From Aeromicrobium stalagmiti (GTDB taxonomy: Bacteria; Actinomycetota; Actinomycetes; Propionibacteriales; Nocardioidaceae): a DNA stretch of 64,000 nt. Position numbers and translations under genes: made by a program. The DNA is taken from NCBI RefSeq assembly GCF_013283745.1, contig NZ_JABSTZ010000005.1:124001-188000 (forward strand), written 5' to 3'. Each line of letters begins with the position of its first letter. The stretch's first letter is position 1. Positions 31,719 to 39,800 of the stretch are shown here, piece by piece. The notes beneath the pieces are model-generated. The model saw only the letters and a list, made by a program, of their open reading frames with translations, was not told the DNA's origin and searched no databases.

Positions 31719-32085
31719 GGGGCTGATCGGTTTCGACTAAGGTCGTTCGATTCAGGTGAAGCGGGTAGAGGATCCAGGGTTATCTCTTAAACGATCTCTG
31801 GAAACCAACAAGTGCCGATTCCAAGCGCACTGACTTCGCCCTCGCTGCTTAAGCGATAGGTGAAGGGCTGGCCCGGGGGCGTCTCCGCTCCGGATCGCCA
31901 GTCTCATCAAGGGGACTTGCTGGTCACACGGCGTCACAGCGTGTGATCGGGACTTTTCTGTGACTGAGCCCGTCGGCGACGCGTCTGTCCGAGCGCCGGG
32001 GCTGAGAAAAGCGACTAGACGGACTGCACCCGGAGAAGCCCTGACTCAGCGCCGTAGGACCGGGGTTCGATTCCCCGCAGCTCCA
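31719..32085 (+). ncRNA. ssrA: Transfer-messenger RNA (tmRNA)
   Basis: A one-piece tmRNA that rescues stalled ribosomes with SmpB. The 5' end GGGGCUG (31719) pairs with CAGCUCC (to 32084) to form the acceptor stem, and the conserved GGTTTCGACTAA follows. The T-arm GGGGTTCGATTCCCC lies near the 3' end. The tag is encoded at 31814-31852: ADSKRTDFALAA then TAA, with the usual ALAA degron. CCA is not encoded; ACGCA follows the acceptor stem. Length about 367 nt is normal. Confidence 0.97.
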
Positions 32086-32088
32086 CGC

Positions 32089-32143
32089 ATGAGAAATGCC
32101 CCGCACCGACCCCGTTCTTGGGTCGGTGCGGGGCATTTCTCAT
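32089..32143 (+). terminator. Strong ssrA terminator
   Basis: A perfect 24-bp stem (arms 32089-32112 and 32120-32143, core CCCCGCACCGACCC) with a 7-base loop follows the tmRNA 3' end by a few bases. It has T-rich bases within the closing part of the stem (CATTTCTCAT) rather than a separate T-run. Confidence 0.88.
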
Positions 32144-32170
32144 ACATCGAAGGCTCCGTGAATCGAGTGG

Positions 32171-32358
32171 GCCCCCCACCGCCGCGTAGCGGCCGGCGAG
32201 GGATCCCCGCAGCTCGCCCCCCACCGCCGCGTAGCGGCCGGCGAGGGATCCCCGCAGCTCGCCCCCCACCGCCGCGTAGCGGCCAGCGAGGGATCCCCGC
32301 AGCTCGCCCCCACCGCCGCGAAGCGGCCGACGAGGGATCCCCGCAGCTCGCCCCCACC
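32171..32358. repeat. 45-bp tandem repeat array behind ssrA
   Basis: Four copies of a 45-bp GC-rich unit (GCCGC starts at 32181, 32226, 32271 and 32315; the last period is 44). Each unit contains the hairpin GCCGC-GTA-GCGGC (GAA in copy 4), the palindrome GGGATCCC and CCCCGCAGCTC. The last 11-mer equals the 3' end of the tmRNA (32073-32083). There is no gene between 32144 and 32366. Confidence 0.9.
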
Positions 32359-32366
32359 AGCCCAGC

Positions 32367-32738
32367 TCACGCCGGCGGGTGCTCCGCCACGCAGAACAGA
32401 TTGCCCTCGGGATCGGCGAGGGTCGTCCACTGCACGTGCGGCACCTCGTCGAGCACGTCCCACTGGAACGTCGCGCCGAGACCGATGATGCGTTCGACCT
32501 CTGCCGTTCGCGACCCCCACGGCACCGTCAGGTCCAGATGCATCGTCTGGTGGCCACGGTCGCCGTCCAGCGGCTGGAAGAACATCGCGAAGCCGGCAGG
32601 GCCGGCGGGTGGCAGGTAGACGGTGTCGCCCGCAGCCGGGGGCGCCGCGCCGATCACCGACGCCCAGAACCTCGACAGCTGAGTGGGGTCGCTGGCCTCG
32701 AGGTTGATCGCGCCCAGCGTGATCTGCGGTGTGGTCAT
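32367..32738 (-). CDS. VOC (glyoxalase/dioxygenase-like) family protein
   Basis: A 123-residue vicinal-oxygen-chelate protein. ITLGAINLEASDPTQLSRFW begins the first beta-alpha-beta unit, HLDLTVPWGSRTAEVERI the second, and LADPEGNLFCVAEHPP is the typical C-terminal strand. Possible metal ligands are His in QTMHLDL and Glu near the end. ATG 32738 has a TACCGT -10-like motif 7 bases upstream; longer frames are rejected. Substrate unknown. Confidence 0.88.
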   Translation of the reverse strand: MTTPQITLGAINLEASDPTQLSRFWASVIGAAPPAAGDTVYLPPAGPAGFAMFFQPLDGDRGHQTMHLDLTVPWGSRTAEVERIIGLGATFQWDVLDEVPHVQWTTLADPEGNLFCVAEHPPA

Positions 32739-32814
32739 GGCTGTGACGGTACGGGCACGGGACGACAATCCGTGGCCAGAGCCGTCGAGCACTTGCACGT
32801 GGGGCCGGCCGGGC

Positions 32815-32820
32815 TAGCGT
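32815..32820 (+). promoter_or_regulatory. Leaderless -10 element (pterin dehydratase gene)
   Basis: TAGCGT ends 6 bases before ATG 32827. Confidence 0.45.
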
Positions 32821-32826
32821 GAAGTC

Positions 32827-33108
32827 ATGACTGCCTTCACCGACGCCCAGATCGAAGATGCGCTCGACAGCCTCCCCGGCTGGTCGCAGGAGGGCGAGGC
32901 GATCGTGAAGTCGTACGAGTTCGATGACTTCGACGCCGCCCTCGCCTTCATGAACCGGGCGGCGGGCCCGATCAACGAGATGGATCATCACCCGGAGTGG
33001 ACCAACGTCTACAACCGGGTTGACGTGCGGCTCACCAGTCACGACGTCGGTGGGGTGACCGACCGTGACGTGCGGCTCGCCAAGGTCATCGAGCGGGTGG
33101 CCGGCTGA
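32827..33108 (+). CDS. 4a-hydroxytetrahydrobiopterin (pterin-4a-carbinolamine) dehydratase
   Basis: A 93-residue protein of the PhhB/PCD family. The active-site segment [19 protein letters not shown] carries the consecutive histidines and the HPxW motif. The family dehydrates the carbinolamine formed by pterin-dependent hydroxylases and can also act as a coactivator. No aromatic amino acid hydroxylase gene is in the window. Length and motif are typical. Confidence 0.92.
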   Translation: MTAFTDAQIEDALDSLPGWSQEGEAIVKSYEFDDFDAALAFMNRAAGPINEMDHHPEWTNVYNRVDVRLTSHDVGGVTDRDVRLAKVIERVAG

Positions 33109-33123
33109 TCGTGGCCGCGGACG

Positions 33124-33915
33124 TCAGAGCGATCCGAGGATGCGCTCGCGCTGGGCGCGGTACTCCTCGTCGCTGACCTGGCCGGCTCTGTGCAGCTCGT
33201 CCAGCTCGGCCAGCCTGGCCGGAACCTCGCCGGACGAGGCGCCTGTGGCGCGGCCGGCGATGGGCTGGTCCCAGTGGATGTCCATCACGGTGGGGCGGTC
33301 CGGCCCGTGCACGAGCGCCCTGAAGCCGTCGCCGACGCCGAGCGATCCCAGGGCCGTGTAGGGCACCGTGGCCAGCTTGGTCACCTCGTAGGCCGCCATG
33401 GCGGAGCCCGGCTCAGGCTCGACGAGCAGCTCGAGCGAGAGGCGGGGCCGTTCGTTGATGAACGTGCCGGTCTCGGCGGCGGAACGGATCGTGATCGTGG
33501 CGGGGGTGGTCGGCCGCGGTGACTGCTGTGCCTTCGCGGACACCGCCGTGCCCAGCAGGTAGAGGACCCCGCTGATCCCACCGACGCCGAGTGCCAGTGC
33601 GCCGACGACGAGCGGGAGCCACCGCCACTGCGTGTGGTCGGACGTGATGCCGAGCTCGAGCAGGCCGACCAGCAGCGACGGCGCGCCCAGGACGAACCAG
33701 AGCAGCGTGCCGACGGCGAACGTCCGAGCGTCGACGACCGGCTTGCCATCGACGACCAGCTCCGCGTCGCCGCCCTTCAGCGCGAGCACCCGGCGACCGT
33801 GCAGACGCATGACCGGGCCGAGCAGCACCCAGAACGCACCGATCGCGATGAGCCCGGTCTCGGTCAGGGCAAGGCCGAGGGCAACGGTCAATCCGCCGAG
33901 GACTGCGAGCTTCAT
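33124..33915 (-). CDS. Membrane protein with C-terminal SHOCT domain
   Basis: A 263-residue protein. Four hydrophobic segments occupy the N-terminal half (starting at LGGLTVALGLALTETGLIAI). A soluble domain follows, and the last 35 residues (PARLAELDELHRAGQVSDEE, then YRAQRERIL) form a clear SHOCT oligomerisation motif. Function unknown. It lies 9 bases downstream of the VKOR gene on the same strand. Confidence 0.8.
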   Translation of the reverse strand: MKLAVLGGLTVALGLALTETGLIAIGAFWVLLGPVMRLHGRRVLALKGGDAELVVDGKPVVDARTFAVGTLLWFVLGAPSLLVGLLELGITSDHTQWRWLPLVVGALALGVGGISGVLYLLGTAVSAKAQQSPRPTTPATITIRSAAETGTFINERPRLSLELLVEPEPGSAMAAYEVTKLATVPYTALGSLGVGDGFRALVHGPDRPTVMDIHWDQPIAGRATGASSGEVPARLAELDELHRAGQVSDEEYRAQRERILGSL

Positions 33916-33924
33916 GGGGACAGA

Positions 33925-34536
33925 TTAGGCGAAGACGTCGAAGCCGAACTTGAAATAGATGGCAGCGATCAGCGCGACGAACCAGAGGACGGTGATCAGC
34001 AGCGTCCAGTCGCCGACGAAGCGGGCGACCGGGTTGCCGGGCGCGAAGGCGACCAGGTTGCGGGCCGTGATCCAGATGAAGATCGGGATCGTCACGCTCC
34101 ACACGATCATGCAGTAGGGGCAGAGGGCGTTGAGGTTGTAGATGCTCTGGTACTGCAGCCAAGTCACCAGGCCGATGCCGAAGAGGGCGCCCACCTGCAG
34201 GCCGAGCCAGATGAACGCGGGCAGCGTGACCCGCGCGAGCAGCAGCACGCCGAGCGTCACGACGATCGAGAACCCGACGACGCCCATCAGCGGGTTGGGG
34301 AACCCGAACACCGACGCCTGGTCGGTGTTGATGACGTTGCCGCAGCCCACGATGGGGTTGATGTCGCAGCTGAGTGCCTGCTTCGGCTTCTCGAGCAGGT
34401 GAACCTTCTCGACGATCAGGACGGCCGCGGAGAACAGCCCGATGGCGCCTCCGATCGTCATCAACCAGCCGAGCCCCCGGTAGGACGGATCGTCCGTGCC
34501 GAGGTCGGTGTCCGTGTCGACGGTCTGCGCAGTCAT
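33925..34536 (-). CDS. Vitamin K epoxide reductase family protein
   Basis: A 203-residue membrane protein with the VKOR plan. Loop cysteines are in LSCDINPIVGCGNVI and the active-site CPYC in NALCPYCMIVW. Bacterial VKOR reoxidises DsbA-like proteins and so drives disulfide formation in exported proteins. Start ATG 34536 has a TAGGAT 7 bases upstream (34544-34549, complement), suggesting a leaderless mRNA. No Dsb partner is adjacent. Confidence 0.92.
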   Translation of the reverse strand: MTAQTVDTDTDLGTDDPSYRGLGWLMTIGGAIGLFSAAVLIVEKVHLLEKPKQALSCDINPIVGCGNVINTDQASVFGFPNPLMGVVGFSIVVTLGVLLLARVTLPAFIWLGLQVGALFGIGLVTWLQYQSIYNLNALCPYCMIVWSVTIPIFIWITARNLVAFAPGNPVARFVGDWTLLITVLWFVALIAAIYFKFGFDVFA

Positions 34537-34543
34537 GACAGTG

Positions 34544-34549
34544 ATCCTA
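34544..34549 (-). promoter_or_regulatory. Leaderless -10 element (VKOR gene)
   Basis: TAGGAT on the minus strand ends 7 bases before ATG 34536. Confidence 0.4.
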
Positions 34550-34610
34550 GAGCCGATGCACAACCACGGGGGTCGCCACCCATGGTCGCGGCGGTTACTC
34601 TGCGTTACAG

Positions 34611-34633
34611 TTCGCATACCAACGGTATGCGAA
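34611..34633. promoter_or_regulatory. Dyad operator of the EthA-like gene
   Basis: Perfect 10-bp arms TTCGCATACC and GGTATGCGAA around the 3-base spacer AAC, 9 bases before the start codon and overlapping the probable -10. The core TACC-N3-GGTA recurs in front of the TetR gene at 44.5 kb. A TetR-type operator is likely. Confidence 0.75.
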
Positions 34634-34642
34634 AGGCTCATC

Positions 34643-36106
34643 ATGGTGGCAGAGCACGTCGACGTGATCATCGTCGGAGCAGGGTTGTCCGGCATCGGCG
34701 CGGCCTACCGGCTGCAGGAGCAGTGCCCGGGCAAGTCGTACGCGATCCTCGAGGCACGCGACGCGGTCGGCGGCACCTGGGACCTGTTCCGCTACCCGGG
34801 GATCCGATCGGACTCCGACATGTACACGTTGAGCTTCCCGTTCCGACCGTGGACCAACCAGAAGTCGATCGCCGACGGCCACGACATCCGGACGTACATC
34901 GCCGAGGCCGCCGACGAGTTCGGCATCGAGGACCACATCCGCTTCGGTCACCGCGTGCAGAGCGCATCGTGGTCGTCCGAGGACGCCCGGTGGACCGTGA
35001 CCTCGTCGGTGGGTGACGAGTCCGTCGTGCAGACGGCGTCGTTCCTCTACCTGTGCAGCGGCTACTACAGCTATGACACGGGCTTCACGCCCGACTTCCC
35101 GGGACGGGACACCTTCGAGGGCCAGGTCGTCCACCCGCAGTTCTGGCCCGAGGACCTCGACTACGCCGGCAAGAAGGTCGTCGTGATCGGCAGCGGCGCG
35201 ACCGCCGTCACCCTCATCCCGTCGATGGCGGACGACGTCGAGCACATCACGATGCTGCAGCGCTCGCCGACGTACATCACGACCCTCCCTGCCGAGGACA
35301 AGCTGGCCCACGGCATGCGCAAGGTGCTGCCGGCGAAGATCGCGCACCGCGCCGTCCGGCGCAAGAACGCGATGGTCGCGATCGGCTTCTACCTGTTCTG
35401 CCGACGGTTCCCGAACGCTGCGAAGAAGGTGCTGCTCGGCCGCGCCAAGAAGCAGCTGCCCGACGGGACGGACATGAAGCACTTCACGCCGCGCTACAAC
35501 CCCTGGGACCAGCGCCTGTGCATCGTGCCCAACGGCGATCTCTTCCGCTCGATCCGCCGCGGCCAGGCGTCGATCGTCACCGACACGATCGCTGCCTTCA
35601 CGCCCACGGGCATCGACCTGGACTCCGGCGAGCACCTCGATGCCGACATCGTCGTGACGGCGACCGGACTGCAGGTCGTCGCGCTCGGGCAGATCTCGTT
35701 CGAGGTCGACGGGCGCGCGATTGACCCGCACGAGCTCTACGTCTACAAGGGGCTGATGTTCAGCGGCATGCCCAACTTCGCCTGGTGCGTCGGCTACACG
35801 AACGCCTCGTGGACCCTGCGCGCCGACCTGTCGTCGCAGTACGTCTGCCGGTTCATCAACCACCTCGACGCCCAGGGGCACGCCTTCGGCATGCCTGATC
35901 CGCGGGGCGCCTCGGACGAGGCCGCGCCGATCCTCGACCTCACGTCGGGCTACGTCACCCGGGTCGCCGACATCCTGCCGCAGCAGGGCTCGAGCACCCC
36001 GTGGACGATCCGGCAGAACTGGTTGCTCGACTCGCGCGACATGAAGAAGACCGACCTCGACGAGGCGATGGTCTTCGGACCGAAGAGGGTCGCCGTCAGC
36101 GCCTGA
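34643..36106 (+). CDS. EthA-like flavin monooxygenase (Baeyer-Villiger type)
   Basis: A 487-residue FAD- and NADPH-dependent monooxygenase. The FAD-binding loop is GAGLSGIGAAYRL (about residues 12-24), followed by GGTWDLFRYPGIRSDSDMYT, which closely matches my recollection of mycobacterial EthA. The Baeyer-Villiger fingerprint FxGxxxHxxxWP is exact (FEGQVVHPQFWP, about 153-164), and the NADPH loop is GSGATAVTLIP. Relatives oxidise ketones and thioamide prodrugs. GAAAGG precedes the ATG. The upstream dyad suggests TetR control, as with EthR-ethA, but the regulator is not adjacent. Confidence 0.92.
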   Translation: MVAEHVDVIIVGAGLSGIGAAYRLQEQCPGKSYAILEARDAVGGTWDLFRYPGIRSDSDMYTLSFPFRPWTNQKSIADGHDIRTYIAEAADEFGIEDHIRFGHRVQSASWSSEDARWTVTSSVGDESVVQTASFLYLCSGYYSYDTGFTPDFPGRDTFEGQVVHPQFWPEDLDYAGKKVVVIGSGATAVTLIPSMADDVEHITMLQRSPTYITTLPAEDKLAHGMRKVLPAKIAHRAVRRKNAMVAIGFYLFCRRFPNAAKKVLLGRAKKQLPDGTDMKHFTPRYNPWDQRLCIVPNGDLFRSIRRGQASIVTDTIAAFTPTGIDLDSGEHLDADIVVTATGLQVVALGQISFEVDGRAIDPHELYVYKGLMFSGMPNFAWCVGYTNASWTLRADLSSQYVCRFINHLDAQGHAFGMPDPRGASDEAAPILDLTSGYVTRVADILPQQGSSTPWTIRQNWLLDSRDMKKTDLDEAMVFGPKRVAVSA

Positions 36107-36111
36107 CCCGA

Positions 36112-36891
36112 TCAGGTCTGGCAGTGGGGGCACCAGAAGATGTTGCGCTCGGCGGTGGGCCGGTCGCCCAGCTGGTCGGTGCGGAGCCGGGTGCCGCACC
36201 GGCGGCAGCGGCCGCGCTCACGGCGGTAGACCCAGCGCTCCTCGCCGGCGCGCGTGCTGCCCGTGAACGACCGCTCGACCCGGGACTTGTTGACGTCGAG
36301 CATCCGCTGGCCGCGGGTGATGACCCGTCGGACGTCGCTGACGTCGCCGACCCGGCGGTGCGGGGCGAGCCCCATGATGAACAGCAGCTCGTTGACGTAC
36401 TCGTTGCCGAAGCCGGCCAGGTTGCGCTGGTCCATGAGGGCGAGGAAGACCGGTCGGTCGGGCTCACCCGTCACGCGGTGGACGGCCTCGTCGACGTCCC
36501 AGTGCGGGCCGAGGAGATCGGGTCCGAGGTGGTCTGTCGCGGTGTGCTCGTCGTCGATCGTCAGGACCTCGAGGACGCCCAGGGAGTAGCCGATGGCCTG
36601 CCACTCGTCGTTGTCGAGCACCGCGCGCGCCGAGTGGCCGGGGCGTCGCCAGTCGGTGCCGAGACGTTGGACGTGCCACGCGCCCTCCATCTTCAGGTGC
36701 GAGTGGATGGAGTGGGTCGGGGTGCGGATCAGCAGGTGCTTGCCGTGGCTGACGACCTCGTCGACGACCTGGCCCGACAGGTCGACCGTCGCGAACGCCG
36801 GCACCCGGAAGTCGGTGCGGGTCAGCTCGCGCCCGGCCAGTGCCTCGTGCAGGTGGTGGGCAGTGCGCCAGACGGTGTCACCTTCAGGCAT
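36112..36891 (-). CDS. nei2: Endonuclease VIII-type DNA glycosylase (Nei2)
   Basis: A 259-residue Fpg/Nei family glycosylase for oxidised bases. The N-terminus MPEGDTVW supplies catalytic Pro2 and Glu3 and has the threonine typical of Nei2. The C-terminal zinc finger has four cysteines (CRRCGTRLRTDQ...CPHC). It overlaps the lhr stop by 8 bases. The lhr-nei neighbourhood is also found in mycobacteria, which suggests a shared DNA-repair role. Confidence 0.93.
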   Translation of the reverse strand: MPEGDTVWRTAHHLHEALAGRELTRTDFRVPAFATVDLSGQVVDEVVSHGKHLLIRTPTHSIHSHLKMEGAWHVQRLGTDWRRPGHSARAVLDNDEWQAIGYSLGVLEVLTIDDEHTATDHLGPDLLGPHWDVDEAVHRVTGEPDRPVFLALMDQRNLAGFGNEYVNELLFIMGLAPHRRVGDVSDVRRVITRGQRMLDVNKSRVERSFTGSTRAGEERWVYRRERGRCRRCGTRLRTDQLGDRPTAERNIFWCPHCQT

Positions 36892-39800
36892 CGAGACGCA
36901 GCCCCTTGATCGTGCGCTCGAACCCGGCCTCGAGGAGAGCCTCGCCGAACGCCGTGGAGGCGACGGGCTGGCCCCCGGCGGTCTCGATCGTGAGCCGGCT
37001 GATGCGCCGGCCGCGGACGGTGGAGGCCAGCGACGCGGCGGCTGCCGCGAGACGCGCGGGATCGTCGTCGAAGACGAGGGCCTTCTTGCCGCCCCGCTCG
37101 AGGTAGGCCACGAGCCGTCCGTCGTGCAGGACGACGAGCGAGCCGGCCTTGCGGGCCGGTCGGTGCCGGGCCGACTCGTCGTCGGCGGCACGTCCGGGCC
37201 ACGCCAGCGCCGCGCCGTAGGGGTTGGCCGGATCGGTCGCAGCGAGCGTGAGCGCGGCGGCGTCGGTGGGACGCTCGTCGTCGGTCGCGTGGGCGCGCAT
37301 GCGGTCGACCGTCGACGTCGCCGCGAACTGGGCGGCGCCCAACGTCTCGATGTAGTAGCCGCGCAGGACCGATCCGGTCTGCTCGAGCTCGCGCAGGACG
37401 CGGTAGACCCCGGCGAAGCCGCCCGGCGTCTGCTCGGCCATGACCGATCCACGGGTGACCACGCCGTAGCGCCCGACGAGGGCCTCGGTGCGGGCGAGCT
37501 GCAGGGCGGTGGCGTCGCCAGTGGTCTCGGTGAGCGCGAACCAGCGTCCGCTGACGGTGGGCGGTCCCTGGAGAGCCACCCGCGGAGACCGGGTGCGCCG
37601 GCCGTGGATGCGGGCGCGCGGCGTCGGACGAGTCGTCCGGTGGGCACCACCGCGTCCGACCAGGGTGCGCAGCGGCGCGAAGGTGTCGTTGCTGACGCGC
37701 CCGCTCCAGACGAGGTCCCAGAGGGCCTCGGCGACCGCGGTGTGATCGGGCGGAGCAGGCTGGTCAGAATTCCTGCCGTCGCTGCCCAGGGCGTCGACCA
37801 GCTGACGGAACAAGAAGGCGCCACCGCCGTCGAGGGCCTCGGTGATCGCGGCGTGGAGTCCCTCGTCGGCGGGCGGCGGAGCGCCGGCAGCGCGCAGCAC
37901 GAAGTCGGCCGGGTGCAGCTGCACCCAGCCGTCGTTGCCGGGCAGGGTGCCGGCACCAGACCAGGCCACCTCACCGGCCGACGTCAGCTCGTCGAGCATC
38001 GAGGGGGAGTAGTCGCGCACGCGCGCCGGCAGGACGAGCGACTCCCAGGCAGACGCGGGCAGGGCCAGGCCGGCCAGCTGGTCGATCGCCGTGAGCACGC
38101 CGTCGGTGCCGCGCAGCGTGCCACCGACCCCCTGCCACGACGGAAGGAACCGGGCGAACGTGCCGGGGTCGACGGGCTCGACCTGCTGCCGGGCGGCAGC
38201 CAGCGATCGCGACCGGATGCGGCGCAGGACGCCGGGCTCGACCCACTCGCTGCCCGTGGCGTGCGGCCGGAACTCGCCCTCGGTGAGCCGGCCGTCGCGC
38301 GAGAGCCGGCGCAGCACCTGCAGGACGACCGCGGTGCCGAGGCCGAAGCGGGCGGCGACCTCCTCGGTCGTGAACGGTCCGTGCGTGCGGGTGTGGCGTG
38401 ACACCAGGTCGGTGAGCGGGTCGGCAGCCGACTCCAGGTGGGCCTCGGAGATGCCGAGCGGCACGACCACGCCGAGGGCGTCGCGCAGGCGTCCGGCGTC
38501 CTCGACGACTGCCCAGCGGATCTCTCCGGCCATCGAGACCTCGATCGCGCGTCGGGCGTCGCGCAGCTCGTCGAGCCACGCCGCGGCGTCGGCCGCGACA
38601 TCGGGCTGCACGCGGGCCGTCACCTCCTCGAGCGTGAGTGGCCCCAGCATGCGCAGCAGGTCGGCAACGCCCTCGAGGTCCTTGGCCCGTCGGTCGTCGG
38701 TCAGTCGTTGCAGCTCGAGCTCGGTGCGCTCGAGGACGTCGGGATCGAGCAGCTCGCGCAGCTCGGCGCGCCCCAGCAGCTCGGCGAGCAGGGTCGGGTC
38801 GAGCGTCAGGGCGGACGCGCGACGCTCGGCCAGCGGCGTGTCGCCCTCGTAGAGGAAGGCCGCGACGTAGCCGAACAGGAGGTTCTGGGCGAAGGGGGAC
38901 GCGCGCTCGGTGGTGACCTCGGCGATCTGCACCTCGCGCGACGCGATGCGTCGGGTGAGTGCGGTGAGCGCGGGAAGGTCGTAGACGTCCTGCAGGCACT
39001 CGCGGGCCGTCTCGAGCAGGATCGGGAACGAGGGGTACTTGCGGGCGACGTCGAGCAGCTGGGCCGAGCGTTGCCGCTGCTGCCACAGCGGAGCGCGGGA
39101 GCCGGGGTTGCGGCGTGGCAGCAGCAGGGCGCGGGCGGCGCACTCGCGGAACCGCGAGGCGAAGAGCGCCGAGCCCCCGACCTCCTCGGTGACGATCTTG
39201 TCGAGGTCGTCGGCCTCGAAGACGAAGAGGTCACCACCGGGCGGCTCGGTCTCGGTGTCGGGGATGCGGGCGACGATGCCGTCGTCGCTGGCGACGACCG
39301 ACCCGTCCATGCCATAGCGCTCGACGATGCGGGCGGCGACCGCCAGCGCCCACGGGGCGTGGACCCGCCGGCCGAACGGCGAGTGCAGCACGACGCGCCA
39401 GTCGCCGAGCTCGTCGCGGAAGCGCTCGACCAGCAGCGTGCGGTCGGAGGGCACCTGGCCGGTCGCGGCCTTCTGGTCGGCGAGGTAGGTGCCGAGGTTG
39501 TCGGCCGCCCGTCGGTCGAGCCCGAGCGCCGCGGTGTGCTCGGCGAGCTGCTCGGGTGCGAGCGCGGACGCCTCGCGGACGAAGGTGCCGATGGCCTCGC
39601 CGAGCTCGTAGGGGCGCCCGACGGCGTCGCCCTTCCAGAACGGCAGCCGGGCAGGCTGGCCGAAGGCGGGGGTGACCATGACGCGGTCGTGGGTGATCTC
39701 CTGGATGCGCCAGCTGGTGGCCCCGAGGGCGAAGACGTCGTTGATGCGCGACTCGTAGACCATCTCCTCGTCGAGCTCGCCGACCTTGCGGGAGCCGGTC

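Noticed and set aside
32046-32357. Minus-strand frame with repeated GGELRGSLAGRYAAV-type peptides
   Set aside because: It only translates the 45-bp repeats and runs into tmRNA; no start signal.
32171-32358. CRISPR-like periodicity behind ssrA
   Set aside because: Units are tandem with no unique spacers, and there are no cas genes.
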